A DNA stretch of 61,909 nt from Marinitenerispora sediminis (GCF_003336425.1 NZ_QEIO01000052.1:1-61909); one strand, 5' to 3'. Shown: positions 1 through 11,768, counted from the stretch's first letter. Numbers and translations: made by a program. The notes: generated by a model not told the origin, from the sequence alone.

Positions 1-132
1 GAGCTGTTCGCCGTCTACACCGACCTCCACGACCACCTCGGCCGCGTTGCGGATCCGCCGCAGCCGGTGCAGGGCGTCGCTGCCGCCGCGGCCGAGGTGG
101 TCGTGGAGGTCGGTGTAGACGGCGAACAGCTC
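1..132. repeat. Fold-back inverted repeat at left edge
   Basis: Bases 1-46 are the exact reverse complement of 87-132, with a 40-base spacer at 47-86. The repeat lies inside the end of araB and would give the protein a nonsense tail (AAEVVVEVGVDGEQL). A perfect 46-bp arm in coding sequence exactly at the edge is typical of a fold-back assembly or library artefact. Confidence 0.9.
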
Positions 133-1734
133 GTCGTAGCGGTCCGCGCGCCCGGGGTCGGGCCGGTAGACGTCGCGGCGGACGTTGCCCATGGCGGCGG
201 AGGCGGTGCGGATGTCGGGGTGCGCCCCGGCGGCGACGGCGGCGTGGATGGCGGAGCCGAGGGCCGGCCCCTGCTCGGAGCCGATGACGTTGAGGGGCCG
301 CCGCAGGACGTCGGCGTAGATCTGGAGGACGAACGGGTTGCGGACGAGCCCGCCGGCGACCGTGACGTCGCGCACCGGGACGCCGGCGTCCTCGAAGGCC
401 GCCACGATCGTGCGGGTGCCGAACGCGGTGGCCTCGACGAGTGCGCGGTACACGTCTTCGGGCCGGGTGGCCAGCGTGAGGCCGGCGACCACTCCGGACA
501 GGTCGTGGTCGACCAGCACGGAGCGGTTGCCGCTGTGCCAGTCCAGTGCGACCAGGCCGTGGGCGCCGACGGCCTGGCCGGCGGCCTTGCGGGACAGCAG
601 CTCGTGGGCGTCGACGCCGAGGGCGGCGGCCTCGGCGGCGTAGGCGGCGGGGGTGGCGGTGTCGGCGAACCAGCCGAAGATGTCGCCGACCCCGCTCTGC
701 CCCGCCTCGTAGCCCCAGAGTCCGGGCACGATCCCGTCGCGCACGACGCCGCACATGCCGGGCACGTCGGCGAGCACGTCGGAGTTCATGACGTGGCAGG
801 TGCTGGTGCCCATGACCGCGAGCATCTGGCCGGGCTCCACGGTGCGGGCCGCGGCGGCGGTGACGTGGGCGTCGACGTTGCCGACCGCCACCGCGATGCC
901 TTCGGGGAGCCCGGTCCAGGCGGCGGCGCGGGCGCCCAGGCGGCCGGCCCGCCCGCCGAGCTGGGAGAGCGGGTGCGCGATCTTCTCCTCGACGAACCCG
1001 GCGAAGCCGGGGTGCAGGGCGGCGAGGTACTCCCGGGACGGCCACGCGCCGTCCTGGTGGATGCCTTTGTACCCGGCGGTGCAGACGTTGCGGGTCTCGC
1101 GGCCGCAGAGCTGCCAGACGATCCAGTCGGCGGCCTCGATCCAGCGTTCGGTGCGGCGGTAGGTCTCGGGGTCCTCCCGGAGCACCTGCAGGCCCTTGGC
1201 GAACTGCCACTCCGAGGAGATCCGGCCGCCGTAGCGGGCCAGCCAGGGTTCGCCGCGTTCGCGGGCGGTGGCGTTGATGTGGTCGGCCTCGGGCTGGGCG
1301 GCGTGGTGCTTCCACAGCTTGGGGTAGGCGTGCGGCCGGTCGGCGAGGCCGGGGAGCTCGCACAGCGGGGTGCCGTCGGCGGTGGTCGGCAGGACGGTGC
1401 AGGCGGTGAAGTCGGTGCCGATACCGACGACCCGCTCGGGGGCCACGCCGCCGGCGGCCAGAGCCTTGGGCACCGCCTGGCGCAGCACCTGCCGGTAGTC
1501 CTCGGGGACCTGCAGTGCGGTGTCGGGGGCCAGCGGGCGGTCGGAGCCCGGCAGGGCGGCGGAGACCACCCCGTGCTCGTAGGGGTGCACGGCGCTCGCC
1601 AGCTCGGCGCCGTCGGCGACCCGGACGACGACCGCCCGGCCGGACAGCGTGCCGAAGTCCACGCCGACGACCACCGCGTCCGGATCGGTGTGAGCGCTCA
1701 CATCATGGGCCGTGGTCGGCCGGTCCTGGGTCAC
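1..1734 (-). CDS. araB: Ribulokinase, 3' end cut by window edge
   Basis: FGGY-family sugar kinase that phosphorylates L-ribulose in L-arabinose catabolism. The reading frame is open on the minus strand from a GTG at 1734 to the left edge with no stop. VDFGTLSGR at residues 25-33 is the nucleotide-binding start of AraB, and LWKHHAAQPEADHIN near residue 145 is a ribulokinase hallmark; MGTSTCHVMN and GLWGYEAGQSGVGDIFGWF further on also fit. GGAGG lies 9 nt before the GTG, and the start overlaps the stop of the LacI gene as GTGA, so the two are translationally coupled. The last about 15 codons (46 to 1) are the reverse complement of codons just upstream, so the true C-terminus is probably not shown. 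Family assignment is secure. Confidence 0.9.
   Translation of the reverse strand, partial: MTQDRPTTAHDVSAHTDPDAVVVGVDFGTLSGRAVVVRVADGAELASAVHPYEHGVVSAALPGSDRPLAPDTALQVPEDYRQVLRQAVPKALAAGGVAPERVVGIGTDFTACTVLPTTADGTPLCELPGLADRPHAYPKLWKHHAAQPEADHINATARERGEPWLARYGGRISSEWQFAKGLQVLREDPETYRRTERWIEAADWIVWQLCGRETRNVCTAGYKGIHQDGAWPSREYLAALHPGFAGFVEEKIAHPLSQLGGRAGRLGARAAAWTGLPEGIAVAVGNVDAHVTAAAARTVEPGQMLAVMGTSTCHVMNSDVLADVPGMCGVVRDGIVPGLWGYEAGQSGVGDIFGWFADTATPAAYAAEAAALGVDAHELLSRKAAGQAVGAHGLVALDWHSGNRSVLVDHDLSGVVAGLTLATRPEDVYRALVEATAFGTRTIVAAFEDAGVPVRDVTVAGGLVRNPFVLQIYADVLRRPLNVIGSEQGPALGSAIHAAVAAGAHPDIRTASAAMGNVRRDVYRPDPGRADRYDELFAVYTDLHDHLGRGGSDALHRLRRIRNAAEVVVEVGVDGEQL
1689..1702. promoter_or_regulatory. 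LacI-type operator inside araB codons 12-16
   Basis: TGTGAGCGCTCACA is a perfect 14-bp palindrome with the central GCGC of LacI-family operators. It lies about 33 bp inside the araB coding region and shares its TGAGCGCTCA-like core layout with the palindrome at 2852-2865. Role inferred. Confidence 0.45.
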
Positions 1735-2786
1735 TGCCGCGTTCCTCCCTGGTCTCGCCTGCTCCGCGCCGCCCGCGCGGTACTGGCCCGCACCGCCAGC
1801 CGGGTGGGCACGACGACCCGCGCGGGGTCGCCACCCCGGCCGGCCGCACCGTCGATCTGCTCCAGCAGCACCTCGATGCTGCGCTCGCCCACCTGCGTGA
1901 AGTCCTGCCACACGGTGGTCAGCGGCGGGGTGAAGAACTCCGCCTCGGGAATGTCGTCGAATCCGACCACGCTGACGTCGTCGGGCACCCGCACCCCGGC
2001 CTCGCTGAACGCCCGCAGCACGCCCAGGGCCATCTGGTCGTTGGCGACGAAGACGGCGGTGACCTCCGGGTCCCGGGCGAGGCGCAGCCCGGCGGCGTAG
2101 CCGGACCGCGGTGTCCAGTCGCCGGGGACCGGGTCGGGTGCGGCGGCCCCGGCCGCGCGCAGCGCCGAGCGCCACCCCTGGATCCGCCCCTCGGCCTCCA
2201 GCCAGCCGGCCGGTCCGCTGACGTGCCACACCGTGCGGTGGCCGAGGTCGAGCAGGTGGCGGGTGGCGGTGACGGCGCCGGTGAACTGGTCGACGCAGAC
2301 CACCGGGATGTCGGGGGCCTGGCCGCCCTCGACGGCCACCACCGGCAGCGTCTCCGGCAGCGCGGCGAGCGACTCCGCCGTCACCCGTTTCGGGGTGATG
2401 AGGACCAGCCCCTCGATTGACTGCTCGGCGAGGTAGCCGATCGCGGGCGCCAGGCTCACGGTGTCGCCGGACTTGAGGCTGACGATGCTGACGAAGTACC
2501 CGGCCGCCCGCGCGGCCTGCTCCAGGCCGAAGAGCGTGCTCGCCGGGCCGTACAGCGTGGTGTCGACGGCGATGACTCCCAGCACGTTGGTCCGCCGGGT
2601 GACGAGGGCGCGCGCGGAGGAGTTGCGCCGGTAGCCGAGCTCCTCGATGGCGGCCCGCACCCGCTCCCGGGTCGCGTCGCGGACGTTGGGGTGCCCGTTG
2701 AGCACCCGGGAGACCGTCTGGTGGGAGACCCCCGCGAGCCGGGCGACGTCCGCCATGACCGGGCCGTGGCCGTTCGGGGAGGGCAT
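1731..2786 (-). CDS. LacI-family transcriptional regulator
   Basis: Sugar-responsive repressor of about 351 residues. The N-terminal helix-turn-helix reads MADVARLAGVSHQTVSRVLNG with hinge SSARALVTRRTNVLG, followed by a periplasmic-binding-protein-like sensor domain ending in VSVVGFDDIPEAEFFTPPLTTV. It precedes araB and overlaps it by GTGA, so it probably controls arabinose or ribulose use. I chose ATG 2786; an in-frame TTG at 2807 is possible and neither has an ideal ribosome site. The palindrome at 2852-2865 sits just upstream, which suggests autoregulation of the lacI-araB pair. The true inducer is not visible; araA or araD genes are not in the window. Confidence 0.9.
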   Translation of the reverse strand: MPSPNGHGPVMADVARLAGVSHQTVSRVLNGHPNVRDATRERVRAAIEELGYRRNSSARALVTRRTNVLGVIAVDTTLYGPASTLFGLEQAARAAGYFVSIVSLKSGDTVSLAPAIGYLAEQSIEGLVLITPKRVTAESLAALPETLPVVAVEGGQAPDIPVVCVDQFTGAVTATRHLLDLGHRTVWHVSGPAGWLEAEGRIQGWRSALRAAGAAAPDPVPGDWTPRSGYAAGLRLARDPEVTAVFVANDQMALGVLRAFSEAGVRVPDDVSVVGFDDIPEAEFFTPPLTTVWQDFTQVGERSIEVLLEQIDGAAGRGGDPARVVVPTRLAVRASTARAARSRRDQGGTRQ

Positions 2787-2851
2787 GACGGAGCAACACC
2801 TCGCCAACTCATGTGGGGGACTTCACGGCGGGACTGTGACGTGGGCTACAT

Positions 2852-2865
2852 TGTTAGCGCTAACA
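2852..2865. promoter_or_regulatory. LacI-family operator upstream of lacI-araB
   Basis: TGTTAGCGCTAACA is a perfect 14-bp palindrome with the classic GCGC-centred LacI-family core, 66-79 bp before the lacI start codon. Most likely the binding site of the adjacent repressor. Confidence 0.75.
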
Positions 2866-2869
2866 TCTC

Positions 2870-3299
2870 TCCCCGTCAAGGGTTCCGGTGCCCTGGAAGC
2901 GGCCTCGGACCGCCGGCGACCGGACGCCCGCCCGCCGCCTCCGACCGCCCATCGGCCTTCCGGGACGCCGACCGGCCTGGTGGCCGCCTGGCGTGGGCCC
3001 CGCCCCGGGCGCCGACATCGGGCGGCCACCGTAGGAGAGCCGGGCGTGCTATGGCCTGCCGGGTTTCGAGGAGGTCATGGACCATGGCTGGACCATGCCG
3101 CTCGCCTGCCCGTCGCTCCGGCGGCGCACGTCAGCGTCATGGCCAGCGGCAAGACCGCCCCGGTCGCCCCCGGCATGAGTGTCGGAGTGGACGACGTGGA
3201 CGCGGCCTCTGCGGTCATGCGGTCATGCGGAACAGCGGCGCGGAGACCGTTCACCCGTCGCAGGACGAGGAGTGGGGGTGCGGCGGTGCTTCGTCCGCC
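2870..3299. other. Intergenic region, no gene seen
   Basis: About 430 bases between the lacI promoter and the end of dgt. Open frames here lack family-like composition and ribosome sites. It presumably holds the dgt terminator; no clear hairpin with a T-run was found. Confidence 0.5.
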
Positions 3300-4544
3300 C
3301 TAGCCCACCAGCCGGCGGTGCCAGGCCATGGCCGAGGTGTCGGTGAGCGAGGCGATCTGGTCGATGACCACCCGCAGCGCCGCGGCGTCGTCGCCGGCGG
3401 CCGCGTAGTCGGCGCGGAACGGCGGCTCCAGGGTGTCGGGGGCGCCGAGGCGCACGGCGGTCACCAGGTCGGCGATGACGGCGCGTTCGCGCGCCTGGTA
3501 GTCGCGGGCCTCCACGCGGGCCATCACGTAGTGGGCCGCGACCGCCTTCAGCAGGGCGCACTCCAGCAGCGAGCGGCGCGGCACCACCAGTGAGGCGGCG
3601 TAGCGCACCAGCGGACGCGGACCGAAGCGCTCGCGGGTGGCCCGCTCCGCGGACCGGCAGAACCGGCCGATGAGCTCGCTGGTCAGGTTCTTCAGGCCGG
3701 CCAGCGACCGGAGGTCGCCGTCGAAGTCCTGCGGCCAGAACGGCTCGGCGAGCAGCCGGTCGTAGGTCTCGCCGAGCTCGGCCGGGTCGGCGTCCGCGTA
3801 GAGCCGGGCGGCGAGCTCGCACACCGCGTCGCGCTCCCCTGGGCTGCGCAGCGCCTCGAACCGGACCAGCCCGGCGAACAGCCCGTCCTCCAGGTCGTGG
3901 ACCGAGTAGGCGACGTCGTCGGCCCAGTCCATGATCTGGGCCTCGAAGCAGGTCAGCGCCTCCGGCGCGCCCTCGCGGACCCACGCGAAGATCGCGGCGT
4001 CGTCCGGATAGCAGTTGAACTTGCTCCCGGAGCCGCCGCCGCGCTGCCACGGGTACTTGAGTGTGGCGTCCAGCGTGGCCCGGGTGAGGTTCAGCCCCGC
4101 GCTGCGCCGGCCGGGCGTGGTGACCTTGCCCTCCAGGCGGGTGAGCAGCCGCAGGCTCTGCGCGTTGCCCTCGAAGCCGCCGCAGGCGGCCGCCGCGGCG
4201 TCGAGCGCGCTCTCCCCGTTGTGCCCGAAGGGCGGGTGCCCGAGGTCGTGCGCGAGGCAGGCGGCCTCGACGAGGTCGGGGTCGCAGCCCAGCGAGCGCC
4301 CCATCTCGCGGCCGATCTGCGCGCACTCCAGCGAGTGCGTCAGCCGGGTGCGCGGGAAGTCGCTCGCCCCCGGCTGCACGACCTGCGTCTTGGCGGCGAG
4401 CCGGCGCAGCGCGTAGCTGTGCAGCACGCGGGCGCGGTCGCGCTCGAACGGGCCGCGGGCCCCGCTCTTCGGCGGCTCCGCGGCCCAGCGCTCCCGGTCC
4501 CGCTCGGTGTAGGGCGGCGGAGGCGGCTCGGTGATGCCCGGCAT
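3300..4544 (-). CDS. dgt: Deoxyguanosinetriphosphate triphosphohydrolase (dGTPase)
   Basis: HD-domain enzyme that hydrolyses dNTPs (classically dGTP) to deoxynucleoside and triphosphate. The metal-binding HD signature is [14 protein letters not shown] around residue 100, preceded by [16 protein letters not shown], which gives the first His; later conserved parts include [17 protein letters not shown]. Length is 414 residues, normal for the actinobacterial family. ATG 4544 is preceded by CGGGACACC; an in-frame TTG at 4556 is the alternative. In many actinobacteria dgt lies beside dnaG; here the next gene is the LacI regulator. Probably transcribed with the DUF218 gene upstream (49-bp gap). Confidence 0.92.
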   Translation of the reverse strand: MPGITEPPPPPYTERDRERWAAEPPKSGARGPFERDRARVLHSYALRRLAAKTQVVQPGASDFPRTRLTHSLECAQIGREMGRSLGCDPDLVEAACLAHDLGHPPFGHNGESALDAAAAACGGFEGNAQSLRLLTRLEGKVTTPGRRSAGLNLTRATLDATLKYPWQRGGGSGSKFNCYPDDAAIFAWVREGAPEALTCFEAQIMDWADDVAYSVHDLEDGLFAGLVRFEALRSPGERDAVCELAARLYADADPAELGETYDRLLAEPFWPQDFDGDLRSLAGLKNLTSELIGRFCRSAERATRERFGPRPLVRYAASLVVPRRSLLECALLKAVAAHYVMARVEARDYQARERAVIADLVTAVRLGAPDTLEPPFRADYAAAGDDAAALRVVIDQIASLTDTSAMAWHRRLVG

Positions 4545-4593
4545 GGTGTCCCGCAACTCTCAGGGGCGGCCCCGCGGCCGGCAGGCGCCCGGC

Positions 4594-5583
4594 TCAGGCC
4601 GCGTCGACGTGCAGTGTTGAACTGTCACCGAAGATCCAGTAGTACCAGACGGAGGCCGTCTCCCGGGTGATGTACCAGAGCTGGGTCTCCCGTTCGAGCA
4701 CGGCCGGGCCGGAGCGCGCCGGCGAGGTGGCCGCCTCGATGCCGAAGTCCTCCGCCATCGTCCGCGACCGCAGCGAGTGCCAGGGGTCGGTGACGATCAC
4801 CGCCGAGGTCCAGCCGAGCTGCTGGTAGACCCGCGAGACCGCCTCGATGCTCTGCAGGGTGTCGCTGCCCTCTCCGATGGCCACGACGTCCTCGGCGGGC
4901 ACCCCGGCATTGACCAGCCAGTCGCGGCCGCTGCCGCCCTCGGTGTAGGCGTCGCCGGGCTGGTTGCCGCCGACCGTGACGACGGCGGGGGCCACGCCCT
5001 GCTCGTAGAGGTCGGCGGCGTGCCGCAGCCGCGCCTCGAAGATGGGCGACGGCCGGCCGTTGTACTGGCTGGCGCCCAGCACCACGATGGCGTCGGAGGG
5101 CGGGCGCTCATCCTGGCGGGCGACGTACCACACCCAGGCCCAGGTCAGGCACGGGACCAGGACGGCGGTGACGGCCAGCAGCGCCAGCGTCCACGCGATG
5201 CGTCTCCCCCACCGGCGTGCCGGGCGGTCCGGCCCTGCTGCGGGCCGGGGGCGCCTCCGGCGCGGCGGCGGATCGGGCCCGGGCTCGGCGCGGTCCGGGT
5301 CCAGGCGCGGCCGGGTCATGGTGCGGGTGGGGTCGGGGCCCGGCGGGGCCCGGTCGGGCGGCACCGGGGCGGCCGGGCCGTCGGCGGCCCGGGTGAAGAC
5401 CCGGGTGCGCTCCGCGGGACCGTCGGCCTCGACGCCGACGACGTCGATGACGGCGGCGTCGCCGGGCGCGCCGGAGCTCCGGGGCTCCCGGGCGAACGTC
5501 CGCGTCGCCTCCAGATCCGGTGCGGCACCGAGCGGGGACTCCTCGCGCGGCTCGTTGCCGCGCTCTTCGTCCGCTGCCGGCAC
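4594..5583 (-). CDS. DUF218 (YdcF/SanA-like) membrane protein
   Basis: About 329 residues: a long disordered N-terminus rich in Pro, Arg and Asp, one transmembrane segment (IAWTLALLAVTAVLVPCLTW around residue 130), then a DUF218 domain beginning SDAIVVLGASQYNGRPSPIF and including VVTVGGNQPGDAYTEG and SAVIVTDPWHSLRSRTM. DUF218 proteins are linked to envelope or peptidoglycan-precursor homeostasis, but their reaction is largely unproved. The frame is open upstream to 5709; I chose GTG 5583 because the upstream peptide is unlike the family and AGGGGGTGGGAC precedes the codon. The topology puts the DUF218 domain outside the cell, if the N-terminus is cytoplasmic. Confidence 0.82.
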   Translation of the reverse strand: MPAADEERGNEPREESPLGAAPDLEATRTFAREPRSSGAPGDAAVIDVVGVEADGPAERTRVFTRAADGPAAPVPPDRAPPGPDPTRTMTRPRLDPDRAEPGPDPPPRRRRPRPAAGPDRPARRWGRRIAWTLALLAVTAVLVPCLTWAWVWYVARQDERPPSDAIVVLGASQYNGRPSPIFEARLRHAADLYEQGVAPAVVTVGGNQPGDAYTEGGSGRDWLVNAGVPAEDVVAIGEGSDTLQSIEAVSRVYQQLGWTSAVIVTDPWHSLRSRTMAEDFGIEAATSPARSGPAVLERETQLWYITRETASVWYYWIFGDSSTLHVDAA

Positions 5584-5822
5584 GTCCCACCCCCTGTGAG
5601 GACCTCGCTGATGGCTCGGCTGAGAAGGGCCGTGCCGGGCACGGAGCGAAACGCCCGCTCCCGCGTCCGGCCGTCCGGCTCCGACCTGGCACAGCGTACT
5701 GGATGGCATAGGTGCGAAGCCTGTCCCGAAAGGGCTTCCGGGCGTTTGGTGACAGGCCCGGCCTCATGCTACGAGAAGTGACCGGCCGGGGCGGTGTGCT
5801 CGGCGCACACCGGGCCGAAAAA

Positions 5823-5855
5823 GTCGTGCGGCGCACGTGATGTGCGCCGCACGAC
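5823..5855 (-). terminator. Intrinsic terminator of ppdK
   Basis: A perfect 14-bp inverted repeat (5823-5836 with 5842-5855, 5-nt loop) starts just after the ppdK stop. On the minus strand it is followed directly by TTTTT, a rare complete rho-independent terminator in this GC-rich DNA. Confidence 0.9.
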
Positions 5856-5870
5856 CCTCGTCATCGGGCG

Positions 5871-8549
<2,679 letters not shown>

Positions 8550-8665
8550 CGCAAGCTCCTTTTCACGGCCGCTCGACCTCGAATGCGCGCGACTCTACAC
8601 AGCCGAAGAAAAAATCTTCCTCAGCACGCCTATATACCCGAGTTTCCCCAGATCAGATGAGGTGT

Positions 8666-8694
8666 ATTGGTTTAGTCCAGTGGTCTAGGCAAGA
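8666..8694. promoter_or_regulatory. Two overlapping DasR-like (dre) sites upstream of ppdK
   Basis: ATTGGTTTAGTCCAGT (8666-8681) matches 13 of 16 positions of the dre consensus ACTGGTCTAGACCAGT as I remember it; AGTGGTCTAGGCAAGA (8679-8694) matches about 12 of 16 and overlaps it. They lie 117-145 bp upstream of the ppdK start. Assigned by eye. Confidence 0.45.
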
Positions 8695-8878
8695 CGCGCG
8701 AAGCGACGCAGGTCACACCCACACCCCCTGAGCCGCACTCCGCCATCGTCCCCCCAGGTCAGAGCCGGTGCACGCACCCCCGGGCGGTCGACGCGGCGCG
8801 AGCTGGTCCAATCCGGCGCGTCGCCGTCCCGGCACCGGCGCCTGATGTGCCGAGCGACACATGGGCAACTCGCGAGTA

Positions 8879-8896
8879 ACCTACGGTACCGTAGGT
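8879..8896. promoter_or_regulatory. 18-bp palindromic operator before hemolysin III gene
   Basis: ACCTACGGTACCGTAGGT is a perfect 18-bp palindrome 47 bp before the GTG of the hemolysin III gene. Symmetric sites of this kind are usually bound by TetR-family repressors of lipid and membrane genes; no such regulator is adjacent. Confidence 0.65.
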
Positions 8897-8942
8897 ACAG
8901 TCGTTGAGCGGGACGCCCGAGCCCGAGGAGAGAAGAGCGATC

Positions 8943-9686
8943 GTGTCAGTGGAGCAGAGGGACCACACGCAGCCGAGCACCCCCGAGGACGGTGCGCGGG
9001 CGGACACCGAGCAGCGGGCGGTTCCGTCCCCCGCGGACCTGCTGCGCGCGGTGAAGCCGCGGCTGCGCGGCTGGCTGCACCTCGGCACCGCGCCGCTGGC
9101 CCTCGCGGCCGGGATCGTGCTGGTCGCCCTGGCGCCCACCGGCCTGTCCCGGCTGGCCAGCGCCGTCTACGCGCTCAGCTCCGTGCTGCTGTTCAGCACG
9201 TCGGCCGTCTACCACGTGGGCCGCTGGACCAGCCGCGGCATGGCCGTGCTCCGCCGCCTCGACCACTCCAACATCTACCTGATCATCGCCGGCACCTACA
9301 CGCCGTTCGTGCTGCTGGTGCTGGAGGGCACGCTGCGCACGGCGATGACCGCGCTCATCTGGGGCGCGGCCATCGCCGGCGTGGTCTTCAAGATGTGCTG
9401 GCTGAACGCGCCGCGCTGGCTCTCCACCGCGCTCTACATCGCGGTCGGCTGGGTGGCGGTACTCTTCATCCCGCAGCTCGTCGGCGGCACGCACCCGGCC
9501 ACCTGGATCCTCATCCTGGTCGGCGGCATCCTGTACAGCGTCGGCGCGGTGGTCTACGCCCTGCGGTGGCCGAACCCGGCGCCGCGCTGGTTCGGCTTCC
9601 ACGAGATCTTCCACTCGCTGACCATCGCCGCCTACGTCTGCCACTACGTCGCGGTGTCCTTCGTCGTCTACACCGTCGCGGGCTGA
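8943..9686 (+). CDS. Hemolysin III family (PAQR-like) membrane protein
   Basis: 247 residues with about seven membrane helices. Conserved parts of the hemolysin III/PAQR family are visible: LDHSNIYLIIAGTYTPF and GFHEIFHSLTIAAYVCHYVAV, which supply the Asp and His residues proposed to bind zinc. In actinobacteria these proteins are generally annotated as hemolysins, but an intramembrane hydrolase or lipid-homeostasis role is more likely than toxin activity. The start GTG at 8943 is preceded by GAGGAGAGAAGA. Single gene, with a palindromic operator upstream and a strong terminator downstream. Confidence 0.9.
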   Translation: MSVEQRDHTQPSTPEDGARADTEQRAVPSPADLLRAVKPRLRGWLHLGTAPLALAAGIVLVALAPTGLSRLASAVYALSSVLLFSTSAVYHVGRWTSRGMAVLRRLDHSNIYLIIAGTYTPFVLLVLEGTLRTAMTALIWGAAIAGVVFKMCWLNAPRWLSTALYIAVGWVAVLFIPQLVGGTHPATWILILVGGILYSVGAVVYALRWPNPAPRWFGFHEIFHSLTIAAYVCHYVAVSFVVYTVAG

Positions 9687-9715
9687 GGAGCGCGCACCCG
9701 CCCCGGACATGCGGC

Positions 9716-9757
9716 GGCGCCGGCCCGGACACGCTCCCGCGTGCCCGGGCCGGCGCC
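9716..9757. terminator. Bidirectional hairpin between hemolysin III gene and glyS
   Basis: 13-bp GC arms (9716-9728 and 9745-9757) with further pairing of ACGC/GCGT inside make a very stable stem between two convergent genes. No T-run on either side. Confidence 0.75.
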
Positions 9758-9769
9758 GTGTGCGGCGGG

Positions 9770-11158
9770 TCAGCAGCCCGGCAGCCGCTCCAGCAGGTAG
9801 CGCTCGACCTGGTCCAGGGAGACGCGCTCCTGGCCCATCGAGTCGCGCTCGCGCACGGTCACCGCGTCGTCCTCCAGGGTGTCGAAGTCGACGGTCACGC
9901 AGAAGGGCGTGCCGATCTCGTCCTGGCGGCGGTAGCGGCGGCCGATCGCGCCCGCGTCGTCGAACTCCACGTTCCACCGCCGGCGCAGCCGCGCGGCGAG
10001 GTCGCGGGCCTTGGGCGAGAGGTCGGTGTTGCGGGACAGCGGCAGCACGGCGGCCTTGACCGGCGCGAGCCGCGGGTCCAGGCGCATGACGGCGCGCTTC
10101 TCCAGCTTGCCCTTGGCGTTGGGCGCCTCGTCCTCGTGGTAGGCGTCCAGCATGAAGGTCAGCAGCGCGCGGTCGACGCCGGCCGCCGGCTCGATGACGT
10201 AGGGCGTGTAGCGCTCGTTGTTCTCCTGGTCGAAGAAGGAGAGGTCGGCGCCGGAGTGCTCCGAGTGGGTCTTCAGGTCGAAGTCGGTGCGGTTGGCGAC
10301 GCCCTCCAGCTCGCCCCACTCGCCGCCCACGAAGTTGAACCGGTACTCGATGTCGACGGTCCGCTTGGAGTAGTGGGAGAGCTTGTCCTTCGGGTGCTCG
10401 TACAGCCGCAGGTTGTCCTTGGCGATGCCCAGGTCGACGTACCACTGCAGGCGGGTGTCGATCCAGTACTGGTGCCAGTCCTCGTCCTCGCCGGGCTTGA
10501 CGAAGAACTCCATCTCCATCTGCTCGAACTCGCGGGTGCGGAAGATGAAGTTGCCCGGGGTGATCTCGTTGCGGAACGACTTGCCGATCTGGCCGATGCC
10601 GAACGGGATCTTGCGGCGGGCCGACTGCTGCACGTTCAGGTAGTTGATGAAGATGCCCTGCGCGGTCTCCGGCCGCAGGAACGCCAGGCCGCTCTCGTCC
10701 TGCACCGGGCCGAGGTAGGTGCGCAGCAGGCCGTTGAACATGCGCGGCTCCATCAGGGAGCTCTTGGCACCGCAGTTCGGGCAGGCGATGTCGGCGAGGC
10801 CCTTCTCGGGCTCGCGGCCGTGCTTCTCGGCGTAGCCCTCGATCAGGTGGTCGGCCCGGAAGCGCTTGTGGCAGGACTGGCACTCGGTGAGCGGGTCAAC
10901 GAACTCCTTGACGTGGCCGGACGCCTCCCAGACCTCGCGGGCCAGGATGACGCTGGAGTCGAGGCCGACGATGTCCTCGCGCTCCTGGACCATCGCGCGC
11001 CACCACTGGCGCTTGACGTTGTTCTTCAGCTCCACGCCCAGCGGGCCGTAGTCCCACGAGGCGCGCAGACCCCCGTAGATCTCGCTGGAGGGGTAGACCA
11101 GACCCCGGCGCTTGGCGAGATTGACCAGGGTGTCCATTGCCTCTGACTTGGCGGCCAT
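9770..11158 (-). CDS. glyS: Glycyl-tRNA synthetase, single-chain type
   Basis: Class II synthetase (alpha2 GlyRS) charging tRNA-Gly. 462 residues. The N-terminus [17 protein letters not shown] is characteristic, as are [15 protein letters not shown], the Cys cluster in CQSCHKRF...CPNCGAKS, the class II parts [16 protein letters not shown] and [19 protein letters not shown], and the C-terminal anticodon-binding domain. ATG 11158 lies downstream of GGAGAGTCTGAGAAAACT. The frame is open for a further 590 bases upstream but that stretch overlaps another gene and looks unlike protein. No T-box leader was recognised in the upstream region. Confidence 0.97.
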   Translation of the reverse strand: MAAKSEAMDTLVNLAKRRGLVYPSSEIYGGLRASWDYGPLGVELKNNVKRQWWRAMVQEREDIVGLDSSVILAREVWEASGHVKEFVDPLTECQSCHKRFRADHLIEGYAEKHGREPEKGLADIACPNCGAKSSLMEPRMFNGLLRTYLGPVQDESGLAFLRPETAQGIFINYLNVQQSARRKIPFGIGQIGKSFRNEITPGNFIFRTREFEQMEMEFFVKPGEDEDWHQYWIDTRLQWYVDLGIAKDNLRLYEHPKDKLSHYSKRTVDIEYRFNFVGGEWGELEGVANRTDFDLKTHSEHSGADLSFFDQENNERYTPYVIEPAAGVDRALLTFMLDAYHEDEAPNAKGKLEKRAVMRLDPRLAPVKAAVLPLSRNTDLSPKARDLAARLRRRWNVEFDDAGAIGRRYRRQDEIGTPFCVTVDFDTLEDDAVTVRERDSMGQERVSLDQVERYLLERLPGC

Positions 11159-11400
11159 AGTTTTCTCAGACTCTCCATCCGGCTGGCGGTCGGCGGATCG
11201 CGGAACGCGACGCTCGTGAACGGGACTCCGCGACGGTCGGTGCGCGGAAGTGACCAGCCTATCCAGGCGCGGCCACTGACATGCACCAACGACGATACGC
11301 CCGCCGGCGGCCGGGTTCGAACGGATAAACCCGGCGGGCGCGTCGCAGGCGGCGGGCCGCCCGGCACCCGGCAGCGGGCGGACGGCCCGGCGCGCGCGGT

Positions 11401-11700
11401 TCAGGCCGGCGCGTCGGGGTGCCGCGCGACCACCTCGAACGCGCTGGGCTCGTCGCGTGCCATGGACAGCAGCGGCACGGCCGCGACGCGCACGTCGAAG
11501 TCCGACAGGGCCCGGCGGTAGGCTCCGGGGCCGTCCCACTCCGTGACGACCGTCCAGAGCGTGGGCTCGTCGGCCGCGCGGGCGACGGTCCCGGAGCGGT
11601 AGCCGGGCCGCTGGCCGAGCGCGTCCAGCGCTCCGGTGGCGCGGGCCACGAAGTCGTCGGAGTCCTCGGGAGCGACGGTGTAGCGGGTGATGACGATCAC
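11401..11700 (-). CDS. Antibiotic biosynthesis monooxygenase (ABM) domain protein
   Basis: 99 residues forming a single ABM ferredoxin-like fold: [28 protein letters not shown], a GYRSG turn, then [19 protein letters not shown]. Such small dimeric proteins include cofactor-free quinone-forming monooxygenases and haem-degrading enzymes, but many have no known reaction, and none can be assigned here. It is 68 bp downstream of nothing co-directional except the large transferase gene (ends 11769), so it may be the last gene of that transcript or stand alone. Confidence 0.75.
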   Translation of the reverse strand: MIVITRYTVAPEDSDDFVARATGALDALGQRPGYRSGTVARAADEPTLWTVVTEWDGPGAYRRALSDFDVRVAAVPLLSMARDEPSAFEVVARHPDAPA

Positions 11701-11768
11701 GCCCCCATGGTGGCATGCCGGGGGCGCCGCCCGCGCCCCGCCCGCCGCGCACCCCGGCTCCGGGAGGC

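Noticed and set aside
1-132. Natural terminator of araB
   Set aside because: Arms of 46 bp in coding sequence with a 40-base spacer and no stop codon before them do not resemble a terminator.
8759-9139. Minus-strand frame of 126 codons over the hemolysin III promoter
   Set aside because: It overlaps a well-supported gene and palindrome, and lacks family-like sequence.
11159-11400. T-box leader before glyS
   Set aside because: No T-box sequence or specifier stem was recognisable; the region is GC-rich and short of conserved blocks.
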